Source: Granulicella sp. (GTDB lineage: Bacteria > Acidobacteriota > Terriglobia > Terriglobales > Acidobacteriaceae). From it: DNA of 33,942 bases. This document shows, piece by piece, positions 16,926 through 25,835 of this stretch. The position numbers were made by a program, and so were the translations under genes. The stretch spans positions 1-33,942 of the forward strand of contig DAHWOF010000131.1 of assembly GCA_027335345.1 (NCBI GenBank). The letters run 5' to 3'. The notes below the pieces were generated by a model. It was not told the DNA's origin. It saw only the letters and a program-made list of their open reading frames with translations, and did no database searches. The stretch's first letter is position 1. Every line of letters begins with the position of its first letter.

Positions 16926-17993
16926 ATGAGATTTCGCACATTTGCGCTATGGACCGGCCTGATCCTTGGATCGGCCGCATGGGGGTTGGCCGCCACTGCG
17001 CAGAGCAGTCCACCTCAGCCGCAACCCTCCACCACCCAGGCTGGTTCAGCGCCGGCAAGTCCAACCCAGCCAGGCTCTGGACAGCAGACGACGCCTTCGT
17101 CCTCGACCGAACCCGCTCCGCAACTGGAGCGGCGCTTGGGCGAGCCGCCCGGGACTGAGGTTCTGCACGTGTTCACGCGCGAGGTCGATCTCTTCTTCGC
17201 GGTCACCAACAAGCATGGAGGCTTTGTCAACGGGTTGCAGCCCAAAGACTTTGGGCTTCTCGATAATGGACGTCCGCCGGAGCGGGTGATTCGATTTGAG
17301 CAACAGACCAACTTGCCTTTGCGCGTGGGCATCATGATCGACACATCGAGCTCCATCCGGGAGCGATTCCACTACGAGCAGCAGGCAGCGGTCGATTTCC
17401 TGTTGCAGGTCATGCATCCGGTGGATGAGTCGTTTGTGGAGGGCTTCGATGTCCAGACCGATATCGAGCAGAACTTTACCAACCGGGTGGACCTGCTGAA
17501 CAGCGCGATTGAGCGGCTGCGGCCGGGTGGTGGAACGGCGTTATTCGACTCCCTTTACAAGACCTGCCGCGACGAGATGCTGCCCTTGAATCAGGAAGAG
17601 GAAGTACGCAAGGCGATCGTGCTGGTATCCGATGGCGATGATGACTATAGCCGGGCCACCGAAGACGAAGCCATCAAGATGTGCCAGCGGGCCTCGACCA
17701 TCGTATACGCCATCAGCACCAACACCGGTCCGAGCCGGGACAAGGGCGATGACGTGCTGCGGGCGATCGCCTCGGCAACTGGAGGACAGGCGTTCTTTCC
17801 CTCGACCATGCCGGATGTTGGAGAGGGCTTCCTGAATATCGAGGCAGAGCTGCGCAGCCAGTACTCGCTGGTCTACGTTCCGGCGGACTACAAGCCGGAC
17901 GGAGCCTTCCGCACCATTTACCTGCAGTGTGTGGATCCGCGCTATTCGGTGCGCGTCCGGAAGGGGTACTTTGCGCCCAGGCAGGAGCAATGA
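16926..17993 (+). CDS. Secreted VWA protein (VWFA-related Acidobacterial domain type)
   Basis: The 355-residue product opens with a signal peptide (MRFRTFALWTGLILGSAAWG, cleavage near AATAQ) and then a Pro/Ser/Gln-rich linker (about 26-68). Next is a beta-rich N-subdomain (VDLFFAVTNKHGGFVNGLQP, then KDFGLLDNG) and a von Willebrand A domain with the metal-ion-dependent adhesion site DTSSS (Asp139, Ser141, Ser143). A Gly-Gly-Thr-Ala loop (RPGGGTALFDSLY) and VLVSDGDDDYS follow. The ending YSVRVRKGYFAPR is the standard tail of the acidobacterial VWFA-related family, whose function is unknown; metal-dependent protein binding outside the cytoplasm is inferred. An alternative ATG is at 16917. Confidence 0.88.
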   Translation: MRFRTFALWTGLILGSAAWGLAATAQSSPPQPQPSTTQAGSAPASPTQPGSGQQTTPSSSTEPAPQLERRLGEPPGTEVLHVFTREVDLFFAVTNKHGGFVNGLQPKDFGLLDNGRPPERVIRFEQQTNLPLRVGIMIDTSSSIRERFHYEQQAAVDFLLQVMHPVDESFVEGFDVQTDIEQNFTNRVDLLNSAIERLRPGGGTALFDSLYKTCRDEMLPLNQEEEVRKAIVLVSDGDDDYSRATEDEAIKMCQRASTIVYAISTNTGPSRDKGDDVLRAIASATGGQAFFPSTMPDVGEGFLNIEAELRSQYSLVYVPADYKPDGAFRTIYLQCVDPRYSVRVRKGYFAPRQEQ

Positions 17994-18119
17994 AGCGGAC
18001 GGTGGTCTTGGGCTGCCGGCCGCAGGTTGACAGTCGCGGGGTACTCCCAACGCAACTTTTGAGGTTGGAGACGGTTCGAGCATCTCTCCTGTAGGTGTAG
18101 TGGGGTCTCGACACCGATG

Positions 18120-18144
18120 GGCGTTTTCCACCAAAGAAAACGCC
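18120..18144. other. 9-bp perfect hairpin upstream of the secreted 211-residue protein
   Basis: GGCGTTTTC (18120-18128) and GAAAACGCC (18136-18144) form a perfect 9-bp stem with loop CACCAAA, 66 nt before the ATG at 18211. There is no U-tract after it, so it is not a typical terminator. It could be a regulator-binding palindrome or an mRNA leader structure. Confidence 0.4.
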
Positions 18145-18210
18145 GCTGCACGTCCCTTCCAGGATACCCAGCAACAGGAGAAATGCTCTAATCGCTATTG
18201 CGAGGTCTTC

Positions 18211-18846
18211 ATGCAGAAAGTCCGCAGAGGCAGTCTTCTCACGGCGATTCCGCTGGCGCTTATTTGGGCGCTGACATCGACGGTTCCAGCGCAACAACCA
18301 TCGGTAGCTCCGGTCCCGCCGCCGGTTGCCCCGCCGCCGGGAATTGGTGACATGATTCGGAATCTGGCTCCCCAGCCGGCCACTCACAGCTCGTTCACCT
18401 TCGACCGCAACATGTTGCAGGTGGCGACCGGATTCCTGAACGATGGCCAGGGACCGCCGATGCAACTGAACAGCATCACAGTGGAGAACTACCGCTATCA
18501 GCAGCCGGCGTTCTATGTGCCGCAGACGATGCATGCGCTGGTGGCGACGCTGGACGCAGCCGGATGGAAGCATCTGGTGAGCCAGCATATGCAGCCGCAG
18601 CCGACTATCCCGGGAGCGCCCCCGCAGGCGATCCAGCCGCAGCGGACCCTCACCGATCTCTGGCTGCACTTCACAGGGATGGACATCGACAATGTTCTGG
18701 TGCTGGTGCGCAGCCCGCGACAGATGAACCTGATCGAGGTCTCTGGGGAGCTGCGTCCGCTGGATCTGATCCATCTCAGCGGGCACTTTGGGATCCCCAA
18801 AGTCGACCCGGATGCCGTGATGGTCCCGGCGCCGCCAGGAAAGTGA
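18211..18846 (+). CDS. Secreted protein of unknown function
   Basis: The 211-residue product starts at an ATG preceded by GAGG. It has a signal peptide (MQKVRRGSLLTAIPLALIWA, with a PAQQ site after it) followed by a Pro/Val-rich linker. The mature part has no motif that I recognise. Visible features are alternating strands and helices such as RNMLQVATGFLNDGQGPPM and FYVPQTMHALVATLDAAGWK, and a C-terminal LHFTGMDIDNVLVLVRSPRQ, then MNLIEVSGELRPLDLIHLSG. The repeated hydrophobic pattern resembles a small alpha/beta domain. It lies on the same strand 217 bp after the VWA gene, but the hairpin between them makes co-transcription uncertain. Confidence 0.7.
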   Translation: MQKVRRGSLLTAIPLALIWALTSTVPAQQPSVAPVPPPVAPPPGIGDMIRNLAPQPATHSSFTFDRNMLQVATGFLNDGQGPPMQLNSITVENYRYQQPAFYVPQTMHALVATLDAAGWKHLVSQHMQPQPTIPGAPPQAIQPQRTLTDLWLHFTGMDIDNVLVLVRSPRQMNLIEVSGELRPLDLIHLSGHFGIPKVDPDAVMVPAPPGK

Positions 18847-18887
18847 AGGATCTCAGGATATTGTTCCTGGAGTGATCGAGAGGCGCT

Positions 18888-19976
18888 TTACCAGCCGTAG
18901 CGCTCCACCTCACCCAGCAGAGCCAGCTTGCGCTCGGGGGGTAGAAAGCTGGCCTCGATCGAGTTGGCCGCCAGCTCGCGAAGCTGCTCCAGAGAGAACC
19001 CAAAGCCGCGATGGGCGAGCAGATACTCGTCAAGCAGATTGGCGCCGAAGAAGGGCGGGTCATCGGAGTTGAGGGTGACCATCAGGCCCTCCTCGAAGTA
19101 GCGGCGCACAGGGTGGGCATCCAGAGCGGGGCAGCAGCCGGTGCGCAGGTTGCTGGTGATGTTCAGCTCAAGCGGAATCTGACGCTGCGCCAGAACGTCG
19201 ATCAGATCTGGATCGTCCTGGGCCGAAAGGGCGTGGCCGATGCGCTCGGCGCCGATGTTGATCGCGGCCCAGATGCTCTGCGGACCGGTGTTCTCGCCGG
19301 CGTGGCAGGTAAGGCGCAGGCCGGCCGCTCGGGCCTCGGCATAGAGGTCGCGGAACTCGTGCGCCGGGCCCAGCAGCTCGTTTCCTCCGATGCCGATGCC
19401 AATCATGCTGGGGTAGGAGCGCCGCAGTTCCGCGGCCTTGCGAAACACACGCGCGCAGGCCTCCAGCCCAAAGTGCCGCACCGCGTCGACGATCCACAGC
19501 AGGGAGATGCCGAACTCAGCCTTGGCGCGGGTGCGGCCGCGTTCCACCGCGTCGATCACCTGATCGACGTCCAGGCGCGCCTGCCAGTAGAGGATGCCGA
19601 TGGAGATGTACGCTTCGGCGTGGCGAACTCCCTGGCGCGCCAGCTCGCGCAGCATGTTGTAGGTGATCAGCTCGTAGTCCACCGGGGTGTGCAATCGCTC
19701 GGTGACGGCTTTGAAGCAGAGCAGGAAGCTGGGGAAGTCATGGTAGCTGTAGATGGCGCGTGCGGCGTCGAGCGAGAGCGGGGAGGGATCGTTGCGGGCG
19801 GAGAGCTCGACCAGGGTCTCTGGAGTGATAGAGCCTTCCAGATGCAGATGCAACTCGGCTTTGGGCAGTCCGCGCAGCCAGGTTATGGGGTCAGGTTTTG
19901 CGTCGCCGGGACCTGCCTGCGGGGCGTTCGGGGGGGTGGGCTGGTGGGGATTCGGAGACGGTCGCGCTTGCGCCAT
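18888..19976 (-). CDS. Adenosine deaminase family hydrolase (adenosine or aminodeoxyfutalosine deaminase)
   Basis: The 362-residue product is a TIM-barrel metal-dependent deaminase. It has GLPKAELHLHLEGSI (Zn ligands His43 and His45), TCHAGENTG (His225, catalytic Glu228), ERIGHALS (His248) and VTLNSDDPPFF (Asp305/Asp306). The family removes the amino group of adenosine. A sub-group acts on 6-amino-6-deoxyfutalosine in the futalosine route to menaquinone. The FPSFLLCFKAVTERLHTPVDY region and the NSDDP ending fit that broader COG1816 group as well as true adenosine deaminase, so the substrate is left open. Other mqn genes are not in the window. The first 30 residues are a Pro-rich tail and may be shorter in reality. 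Confidence 0.85.
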   Translation of the reverse strand: MAQARPSPNPHQPTPPNAPQAGPGDAKPDPITWLRGLPKAELHLHLEGSITPETLVELSARNDPSPLSLDAARAIYSYHDFPSFLLCFKAVTERLHTPVDYELITYNMLRELARQGVRHAEAYISIGILYWQARLDVDQVIDAVERGRTRAKAEFGISLLWIVDAVRHFGLEACARVFRKAAELRRSYPSMIGIGIGGNELLGPAHEFRDLYAEARAAGLRLTCHAGENTGPQSIWAAINIGAERIGHALSAQDDPDLIDVLAQRQIPLELNITSNLRTGCCPALDAHPVRRYFEEGLMVTLNSDDPPFFGANLLDEYLLAHRGFGFSLEQLRELAANSIEASFLPPERKLALLGEVERYGW

Positions 19977-20180
19977 AGGTGGAGTGTCGAGGAGCGGCTT
20001 CTAGAGTTGTTAGAGGGGCGGCGCGCTGGTTGGCGCGGCCTTCTCCATGATGTCCATGGCTTCAGCCTGAACAGGTTTCGGCCTTAATTTTTTAGGAGGA
20101 AGCAGGCTCTCCCGGAGATGCGAGCAGGATCCGTGGACCGGGCCGACGCTCGATCGCGGAGATATTCTGAGCTCTAACCT

Positions 20181-20684
20181 CTACTCTACACTGGACCCTG
20201 GAGTGGGCAGCTTGAGGCTCTCGACCCAGTGCAATTGCTCGGGGGTATCGGGAACCAGCATGCCGCGCGCCTGGGTGATGCGGTGAAAGGCGTCTAAGGC
20301 AGAGAGTCCTTCGCGGCGAAGCAGCGAAGCCAGCAGCAAGGAAGAACGTCCGATGCCCGCGCGGCAATGGGCTACGATCCGGTGACCCTGGAGAAGGTCG
20401 CCGTGAAGCTTGTGGATGAGGCCAAGAAAGGCCTGGGGAGACTCCGGGACACTGCGGTCCCGAATCGGAAAGCTGCGAAAGACGATGCCGTTGAGTGCGC
20501 AGAGTGCGGGTTCGTGCTCCAGAGCCAACTCGAACACTTCATCGGCGGTGAGCAGCGAGACCAGCACACCGGCGCCCTGGCTCCTGAGAGCGCGGATCTC
20601 GTCGTCCAGTTGTGCTCCACCCTTCGGCCGTTGCATGATCGCCATCTTCGCGGAAAGGCCGGTATCAATCCAGTACGCCATCAT
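20181..20684 (-). CDS. Small dual-specificity / tyrosine protein phosphatase
   Basis: The ATG at 20684 is preceded by GGAGGAGA at good spacing, which decides the start although the frame continues to 20804. The 167-residue product has the P-loop HCRAGIGRSS (Cys107 nucleophile, Arg113), preceded by a general-acid loop FPIRDRSVP (Asp76). These are the hallmarks of cysteine-based tyrosine/dual-specificity phosphatases. Its size fits a stand-alone catalytic domain of the cyclin-dependent-kinase-inhibitor-3-like or tyrosine-phosphatase-like group. It lies between the deaminase and the amino-acid permease on the same strand, without overlap. The substrate is unknown. Confidence 0.85.
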   Translation of the reverse strand: MMAYWIDTGLSAKMAIMQRPKGGAQLDDEIRALRSQGAGVLVSLLTADEVFELALEHEPALCALNGIVFRSFPIRDRSVPESPQAFLGLIHKLHGDLLQGHRIVAHCRAGIGRSSLLLASLLRREGLSALDAFHRITQARGMLVPDTPEQLHWVESLKLPTPGSSVE

Positions 20685-20815
20685 TCCATCGTACCGTTCT
20701 CCTCCCTCCGCGGATGGAGAGGATGGGTTCGCCGAGGATGTGCGGCAAGGGTCTGCACGAAACAGGTCTTGCTGGTTTTCCAAGACCTCGACAGGGCTGG
20801 TCAACTACAAGCTGG

Positions 20816-22384
20816 CTATTGCTTGCTGGTGAAGAACTCGCTACGTTTGCGGCTGTAAAAGTAGTAGACGAAGAGACCGATGATCAGCCAGACGAAGAAG
20901 CGCATCCAGGTCATCACGGGCAACCCGGCCATCAACAGAAGGCAGAACAAGATGCTGAGAGAGGGGAAGATGGGGCCTCCCGGCACGCGGAAGCCGCGGT
21001 GGCGCTCGGGTTGCTTGTGGCGCAGCACCAGCACCCCGATGGAGACCAGGACAAAGGCGAAGAGTGTGCCGATGTTGGAGAGTTCGGCGAGGGTTCCTAC
21101 GTCGAAGAGGCCGGCAGGGATGGCGACCAGTACTCCGGCGACCCAGGTGGCGAAGGCTGGGGTACGGAAGCGGGGATGAACCTTGGAGAAGACGTCGGGC
21201 AGCAGACGGTCGCGGCTCATGGCGAACCAGACCCGGGCCTGGCCGAGCTGGAAGACCAGAATCGACGAGATCATGCCGATGATGGCGCCGAGCAGGACGA
21301 TGAGTCTTGTCCAGTGCAGCAGAGAACTTCCGGTCTGCATCGTGAGGCGCTTGAGTCCGTTGACCACCGGAGCGGCGTCTCCGATGACGCTCTGCCAGGG
21401 CACGATGCCGGTGAGGATGATAGCGACGCCGATGTACAGGATGGTGCAGACGATCAGCGTGGCGATGATGCCGATGGGGACGTCGCGCTGCGGATTGCGG
21501 CACTCCTCGCTGGCGGTGGATACCGAGTCGAAGCCGATGTAGGTGAAGAAGATGATGCTGCCGCCGGCCAGAACTCCGGACCATCCGTTGGGAGCGAAGG
21601 GATGGTAGTAGGCGGGATGGAGGAAGTGCAGGCCGACGAAGATGAAGGCGAGAATTGCCACCAGTTTGATCAGCACCATGATGTTATTGGTGCGGGCGGA
21701 CTCGCGTATGCCGCGGACCAGCACGATGGTGAGCAGAATGACGATCAGGAATGCCGGAATGTTGAAGCCGAAGTGCCAGCCAGGTTGATAGATGTTGTTG
21801 CCTGCCAGGTCCTGCAGCCCCTGGGGCAGATAGGCGGGCGAGAGCCACTTGGGGCCAAGGGGAATACCCAGCCAGTCGAGCAGATCCACCAGGTGAGCGG
21901 CAAAGCCGACTGAGACGCTCATGTTGGAGAAGGCATACTCCAGGATCAGATCCCAGCCGATGATCCAGGCGATCAGCTCGCCCAGTGTGGCGTAGGTGTA
22001 GGTGTAGGCCGATCCGGCGATGGGGATCATGCTGGCCAGTTCGGCGTAACAGAGGCCAGTGAAGCAGCAGACGACGGCCACCAGGATCATCGAGAGGGCC
22101 AGCGCCGGGCCGGCGCCGGGCCGTCCGGCGATGTGGCCCACGTTGTGGTGGAGCAGACCGAGGATCAGGTCAATGACCGGGGACGCCCTCCAGTCGCTCA
22201 GAGCGGCTGGATTGCCGCCGATGGCGGTTCCGATCACGGTGAAGATCCCCGAGCCGATCACCGCGCCGATGCCAAACGCGGTCAGAGAGACGGGGCCAAG
22301 GGTCTTCTTGAGCGCCGTCTCCGGAGCCTCGGACTCGTGAATGAGCTTGTCAATGGACTTTGTAGCGAAGATTTGGCGGGCCAG
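20816..22384 (-). CDS. APC-superfamily amino acid permease (cationic amino acid transporter type)
   Basis: This is a 12-14 helix inner-membrane transporter. The first helix carries the APC signature (FGIGAVIGSGIFTVIGTAIG), and YAELASMIPIAGSAYTYTYA and FFTYIGFDSVSTASEE are the family's substrate and gating motifs. It probably exchanges or imports amino acids, possibly cationic ones. Homologues begin M-A-x-x-x-x-TKS-(I/L)-DKL. The matching point here is a CTG codon at 22384 (then ARQIFATKSIDKL) with GAGG 9 nt upstream, so I place the start there despite the rare codon. The frame is open upstream to an ATG at 22579, with an in-frame TTG at 22417, but those residues look non-native. Confidence 0.85.
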   Translation of the reverse strand: MARQIFATKSIDKLIHESEAPETALKKTLGPVSLTAFGIGAVIGSGIFTVIGTAIGGNPAALSDWRASPVIDLILGLLHHNVGHIAGRPGAGPALALSMILVAVVCCFTGLCYAELASMIPIAGSAYTYTYATLGELIAWIIGWDLILEYAFSNMSVSVGFAAHLVDLLDWLGIPLGPKWLSPAYLPQGLQDLAGNNIYQPGWHFGFNIPAFLIVILLTIVLVRGIRESARTNNIMVLIKLVAILAFIFVGLHFLHPAYYHPFAPNGWSGVLAGGSIIFFTYIGFDSVSTASEECRNPQRDVPIGIIATLIVCTILYIGVAIILTGIVPWQSVIGDAAPVVNGLKRLTMQTGSSLLHWTRLIVLLGAIIGMISSILVFQLGQARVWFAMSRDRLLPDVFSKVHPRFRTPAFATWVAGVLVAIPAGLFDVGTLAELSNIGTLFAFVLVSIGVLVLRHKQPERHRGFRVPGGPIFPSLSILFCLLLMAGLPVMTWMRFFVWLIIGLFVYYFYSRKRSEFFTSKQ

Positions 22385-22654
22385 GTACTCGTTCCTCGTC
22401 GGTTTGGCAGATGGCAACGATTGTATGTTTTTGAAGGGGATCGCGAAAGGGTACCGGCTGGCGCTCCACGGGCCGCGCGCTGCTATCTCTTGAATCGGGC
22501 CAGAGCGGCTGCTCTTGAATCCGGTCAGGGCTTCCGGTTGCGCGCACCGATCTTTTGCGGGCCGCCGAATTTTCTCCAAACGGGATGGTCATGTCCGTAG
22601 CCTCTGGCGGATCGGCCCGCTGCGCCACCGCAGGAGCTTTTGCTCAAAGGCACC

Positions 22655-22687
22655 AAGGAAAAGGCGAGCAGAGGGAATCTGCTCGCC
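22655..22687 (-). terminator. Rho-independent terminator after the small basic protein gene
   Basis: On the minus strand GGCGAGCAGA / TCTGCTCGCC forms a perfect 10-bp GC-rich stem (22663-22687) with a 5-nt loop. It is followed by TTTTCC, 45 nt after the stop codon of the 51-residue gene. Confidence 0.8.
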
Positions 22688-22731
22688 CGGGGACCTCGCT
22701 TGGGGAACTCTTCTGGGTGGATGCGAATGCT

Positions 22732-22887
22732 CTAGCGCTTGCTCTGGCCGCGGGCCATCTTGCGGACCTTGGCCTTGTTCTCGCCGCGAGGGCCGGTGCG
22801 GGGGGCCTTGGGGGCGGCCTTCTTGCGTGCCGTGCGCTTCAGCTTCTTGCGCTCCAGCTTGTCAGTAACGCTCTTGGTATTTGCCAT
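22732..22887 (-). CDS. 51-residue highly basic protein
   Basis: A short gene reads from ATG 22887 (purine-rich AGAGAGAGG upstream) to a TAG at 22732. The product begins MANTKSVTDKLERKKLKRTA and ends KVRKMARGQSKR. About 40 percent of residues are Lys or Arg, with Pro/Ala stretches like those of histone H1 tails and small ribosomal proteins. It has a ribosome binding site, sits in its own unit between pcrA and the permease, and is followed by a strong terminator, all of which argue for a real, probably well-expressed gene. A nucleic-acid or ribosome-binding role is inferred from charge only; no family was recognised. Confidence 0.75.
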   Translation of the reverse strand: MANTKSVTDKLERKKLKRTARKKAAPKAPRTGPRGENKAKVRKMARGQSKR

Positions 22888-22975
22888 GTGCCTCTCTCTT
22901 TTGTTCCGATTTGTTCCGAACTTTCCAATTGGAATGGGACCGGCTGAGCAGGCTCCGCTGTGCCTGCGGATGTTC

Positions 22976-25831
22976 TTACAACCGCTCGAGCTGGGCGAAC
23001 CTCTCGACCAGCTTCTTCATGCCGTGACCTCTAAATTGTACGGTAAGCTTGGCATCTTCGCCGTCGCCTTCGCGAGAGAAGATGACCCCTTCGCCGTACT
23101 TGGGATGGCGGACGCGGGCTCCTTTGCCCAACTCCGGGCCGCCGAGGGGCGATGCGGCCTCCCGGAGCGGACGAGCCTTGAAGCTGGCGCCGGCGGCTCT
23201 GCCGAAGAAGGCGGCGGTGTTATCCAGTGGGCCGCTGCCCGAGCGCGGCTGTCCAGCCCCGCGCCGGCTGAAGCGCTGCTTGGCATAGATACGTGCTGCG
23301 GAGCCGGGGTCCTGGGATTCATCCTCATAGGAAAAGTGGCGCTCGCCGCTCAGGCTGTCTTCATCGCGGCGGCTCCGTTGAGCGTAGGGCGTCGAGCCGC
23401 CGGATCGGGCATAGCTCTGCGGGCTCAGATCCTCTATCAGGCGGGATGGGACCTCGGCCAGAAAGCGCGAGGGAAGGGATGCCTCCGGCATGTCGTTGCC
23501 GTAGCGGCGACGATAGCGCGCCCGGGTCATGATCAGGGTGTCCATGGCGCGGGTCATGCCTACGTAGCAGAGCCGGCGCTCCTCCTCCATCTGGGCAGGA
23601 TCCTGCAGCGTTCTGGAGTGGGGGAAGAGTCCCTCTTCCATGCCCGCCAGGAAGACCAGGGGAAACTCCAGGCCCTTGGCGGCGTGCAGCGTCATCAGGG
23701 TGACGCGAGCGTCGGCGGAATAGCTGTCGGTGTCAGAGACCAGGGCGGCGTGGTCGAGGAACTCGGCCAGCGATTCGCCGCGGGCGGTGGCGTCGCGCGC
23801 CGCGTTGGCTAACTCCTTCAGGTTCTCGATCCGGGAGAGGCTCTCCGGCGTGGCCTCGTCCTCCAAGGCGCGGATGTAGCCGGAGCGATCGTTGAGGAAC
23901 TTGATGAGCATGGGCAGGCTGGCTGTTCCGTCCGTGGCTGCGGCGTCTGCCGCCTGCGCGCTGCCTGGGATATCGACCGGCGCTTGGTTGCTCTGGTTCG
24001 CCAGCATGCGGCTGAGACGCGCCGCGTTGGCCAATCGCTGGGCCGCGCCGGCTGCGCCTGGGGCCGGCGCATCCTGAGGTAGAGCTTTCGGGGCGAAGGG
24101 ATTGAAGCTTGCCTCTGCGCCGGTCAGCGGCCCTTCCGCCAGCCGGCTGGAAGGGGCCTCCTCTGCCAGCGGCGCTGCGATCTCTTCGTTGGGGCCAAAG
24201 TCGAACCCGAAGTTGAAGCTGGTATCCGAGCCCACGCCGGCGTCCTCTTCTGCCAGCGGCGCTCTCACTTCTTCGTTCCAGGCTTCTCTGGACTGGAAGC
24301 CGAAGTCGAAGTCCACGGACTCTTCGAGCGCTTGCTCAGAAGCAGCATCGGGCTGCGCGCCCGGGTCTTCAACGGTCTGCTCGCCGGCGTCTTTCAAGCC
24401 GGCCATGGCGCGAGCTTCTTCGATGAGTTTGCGGAAGCTGCCGAGGGCGGAGAGAGCGCGCGGCGGTAGCAGCTTGTCTTGCGTGGCGCGGGCGACGGCG
24501 TCCCAGGTGCTGATGCCCGCGCTGAGGGCAATCCGCTCGAGCGTCTCCATGGTGGTCTTGCCGATGCCGCGCGGCGGAGAGTTGACGACCCGGCCGAAGG
24601 CGATCGAGTCATGCGGGTTCTGCACCAGCTTCAGGTAGCTCAGGATGTCCTTGACCTCGGCGCGCTCGTAGAAGCTGAAGCCTCCCACCATGCGGTACTG
24701 GATCTGATAGCGGCGCAGAGCCTCTTCCACCAGCCGCGACTGGGAGTTGGTGCGGTAGAGCACGGCGCAACGGGGAAGCTCCGCTGCGGTCTCACGCAGG
24801 TACTGGGCGATGCGGTCGGCGATGAACAGGGCTTCGTTTTCGCCGTCCGCAGCCTCGTAGTAGCCGATCGGTGAGCCGCCCTCGCGTGCGGTCCAGAGGT
24901 TTTTCCCCTTGCGCTGGGTGTTCCGGGAGACCACGGCGCTGGCCGCCTCCAGGATGGCCTCGGTGGAGCGGTAGTTCTGTTCTAGGCGGATCGTACGCGC
25001 TTTCGGAAAGTCGCGCTCGAACTCCAGGATGTTGCGGATGTCGGCGCCTCTCCAGGAATAGATGGACTGGTCTTCATCGCCCACCACGCAGACGTTGCCA
25101 TGCTTGCCAAGCAGCTTCATCAACTCGTACTGGGGACGGTTGGTGTCCTGATACTCATCGATCAGCAGATACTGGTAGCGGCGATTGTATCGCGCGAGCA
25201 CCTCTGCGGAAGACTTGAACAGGCGGACGGTCTCCAGCAGCAGATCGTCAAAGTCCAGAGCGTTGGCCTTGGCCAGCTCTTCTTTGTAAATCTTGAAGAT
25301 GTGAGCCAGCTTCTCTTCCTCAGGGTTGGTGGAGGCAAGAAAGTACTCCTGAGGATTCATCATGTGGCTCTTGGCCCAGGAGATGCGGCTGAGGGCGACA
25401 CGGGGCTTCAGCGCCTTGTCGTCGAGAAAGAGGCGCTTGAGGGCTTGCTTCACCACCGCCTGCTGATCGGTCTCATCGTAGATGGCGAAGTTCCGTGTCA
25501 GGCCTTGGTTGCCCACGCGCAGGGCTTCGATGTCGCGGCGCAGGATGCGCACGCAGAGGCTGTGGAAGGTGCAGATGGTCGGTTGCGCCAGGGTGGTGTG
25601 ACCCAGGATCTTCTCCACCCGTTCACCCATCTCCGCTGCGGCCTTGTTGGTAAAGGTAACGGCGAGAATGTTGTCTGGGGAGACGCCGAGCTCCTGGATG
25701 AGGTAGGCGATGCGGTGGGTGATCACCCGGGTCTTGCCGCTGCCGGCTCCGGCCAGCAACAGCACCGGGCCCTCGGTGGCGAGGATCCCCTCGCGCTGCT
25801 GGGGGTTCATCTTTTCGAGAAGATCGGACAC
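22976..25831 (-). CDS. pcrA: UvrD/PcrA-type DNA helicase with a large acidic insert
   Basis: The 951-residue product is a superfamily 1A 3'-5' helicase used in nucleotide-excision repair and in clearing recombination proteins or RNA polymerase. Motifs are in order: Walker A AGAGSGKT (27-34), LAVTFTNKAAAEM, DEYQDTN, VGDEDQSIYSWRGAD, QNYRSTEAI, LMTLHAAKGLEFPLVFLAGM and EERRLCYVGMTRA. The C-terminus GARVRHPKYGEGVIFSREGD is the Tudor-like RNA-polymerase-binding domain of PcrA. Residues about 478-636 are a low-complexity acidic insert with an internal repeat, absent from ordinary PcrA (about 720-750 residues). The start is GTG at 25831, 4 nt after the trmJ stop, with TAGAAT 6 nt upstream. Confidence 0.93.
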   Translation of the reverse strand: MSDLLEKMNPQQREGILATEGPVLLLAGAGSGKTRVITHRIAYLIQELGVSPDNILAVTFTNKAAAEMGERVEKILGHTTLAQPTICTFHSLCVRILRRDIEALRVGNQGLTRNFAIYDETDQQAVVKQALKRLFLDDKALKPRVALSRISWAKSHMMNPQEYFLASTNPEEEKLAHIFKIYKEELAKANALDFDDLLLETVRLFKSSAEVLARYNRRYQYLLIDEYQDTNRPQYELMKLLGKHGNVCVVGDEDQSIYSWRGADIRNILEFERDFPKARTIRLEQNYRSTEAILEAASAVVSRNTQRKGKNLWTAREGGSPIGYYEAADGENEALFIADRIAQYLRETAAELPRCAVLYRTNSQSRLVEEALRRYQIQYRMVGGFSFYERAEVKDILSYLKLVQNPHDSIAFGRVVNSPPRGIGKTTMETLERIALSAGISTWDAVARATQDKLLPPRALSALGSFRKLIEEARAMAGLKDAGEQTVEDPGAQPDAASEQALEESVDFDFGFQSREAWNEEVRAPLAEEDAGVGSDTSFNFGFDFGPNEEIAAPLAEEAPSSRLAEGPLTGAEASFNPFAPKALPQDAPAPGAAGAAQRLANAARLSRMLANQSNQAPVDIPGSAQAADAAATDGTASLPMLIKFLNDRSGYIRALEDEATPESLSRIENLKELANAARDATARGESLAEFLDHAALVSDTDSYSADARVTLMTLHAAKGLEFPLVFLAGMEEGLFPHSRTLQDPAQMEEERRLCYVGMTRAMDTLIMTRARYRRRYGNDMPEASLPSRFLAEVPSRLIEDLSPQSYARSGGSTPYAQRSRRDEDSLSGERHFSYEDESQDPGSAARIYAKQRFSRRGAGQPRSGSGPLDNTAAFFGRAAGASFKARPLREAASPLGGPELGKGARVRHPKYGEGVIFSREGDGEDAKLTVQFRGHGMKKLVERFAQLERL
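24162..24263. repeat. 87-bp-period imperfect duplication inside pcrA
   Basis: TCTGCCAGCGGCGCT occurs at 24162-24176 and again at 24249-24263, exactly 87 bp (29 codons) apart, each followed by a similar (A/C)TCTTCGTT stretch. In the protein this gives two copies of F.FGF......EE..APLAEE. It lies in the acidic insert, not in a conserved helicase motif. Confidence 0.6.
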
Positions 25832-25835
25832 AATC

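Noticed and set aside
18060-18095. GGTTCGA resembling a tRNA T-loop
   Set aside because: The flanking bases do not form a 5-bp T-stem, and no acceptor or anticodon arm could be placed around it.
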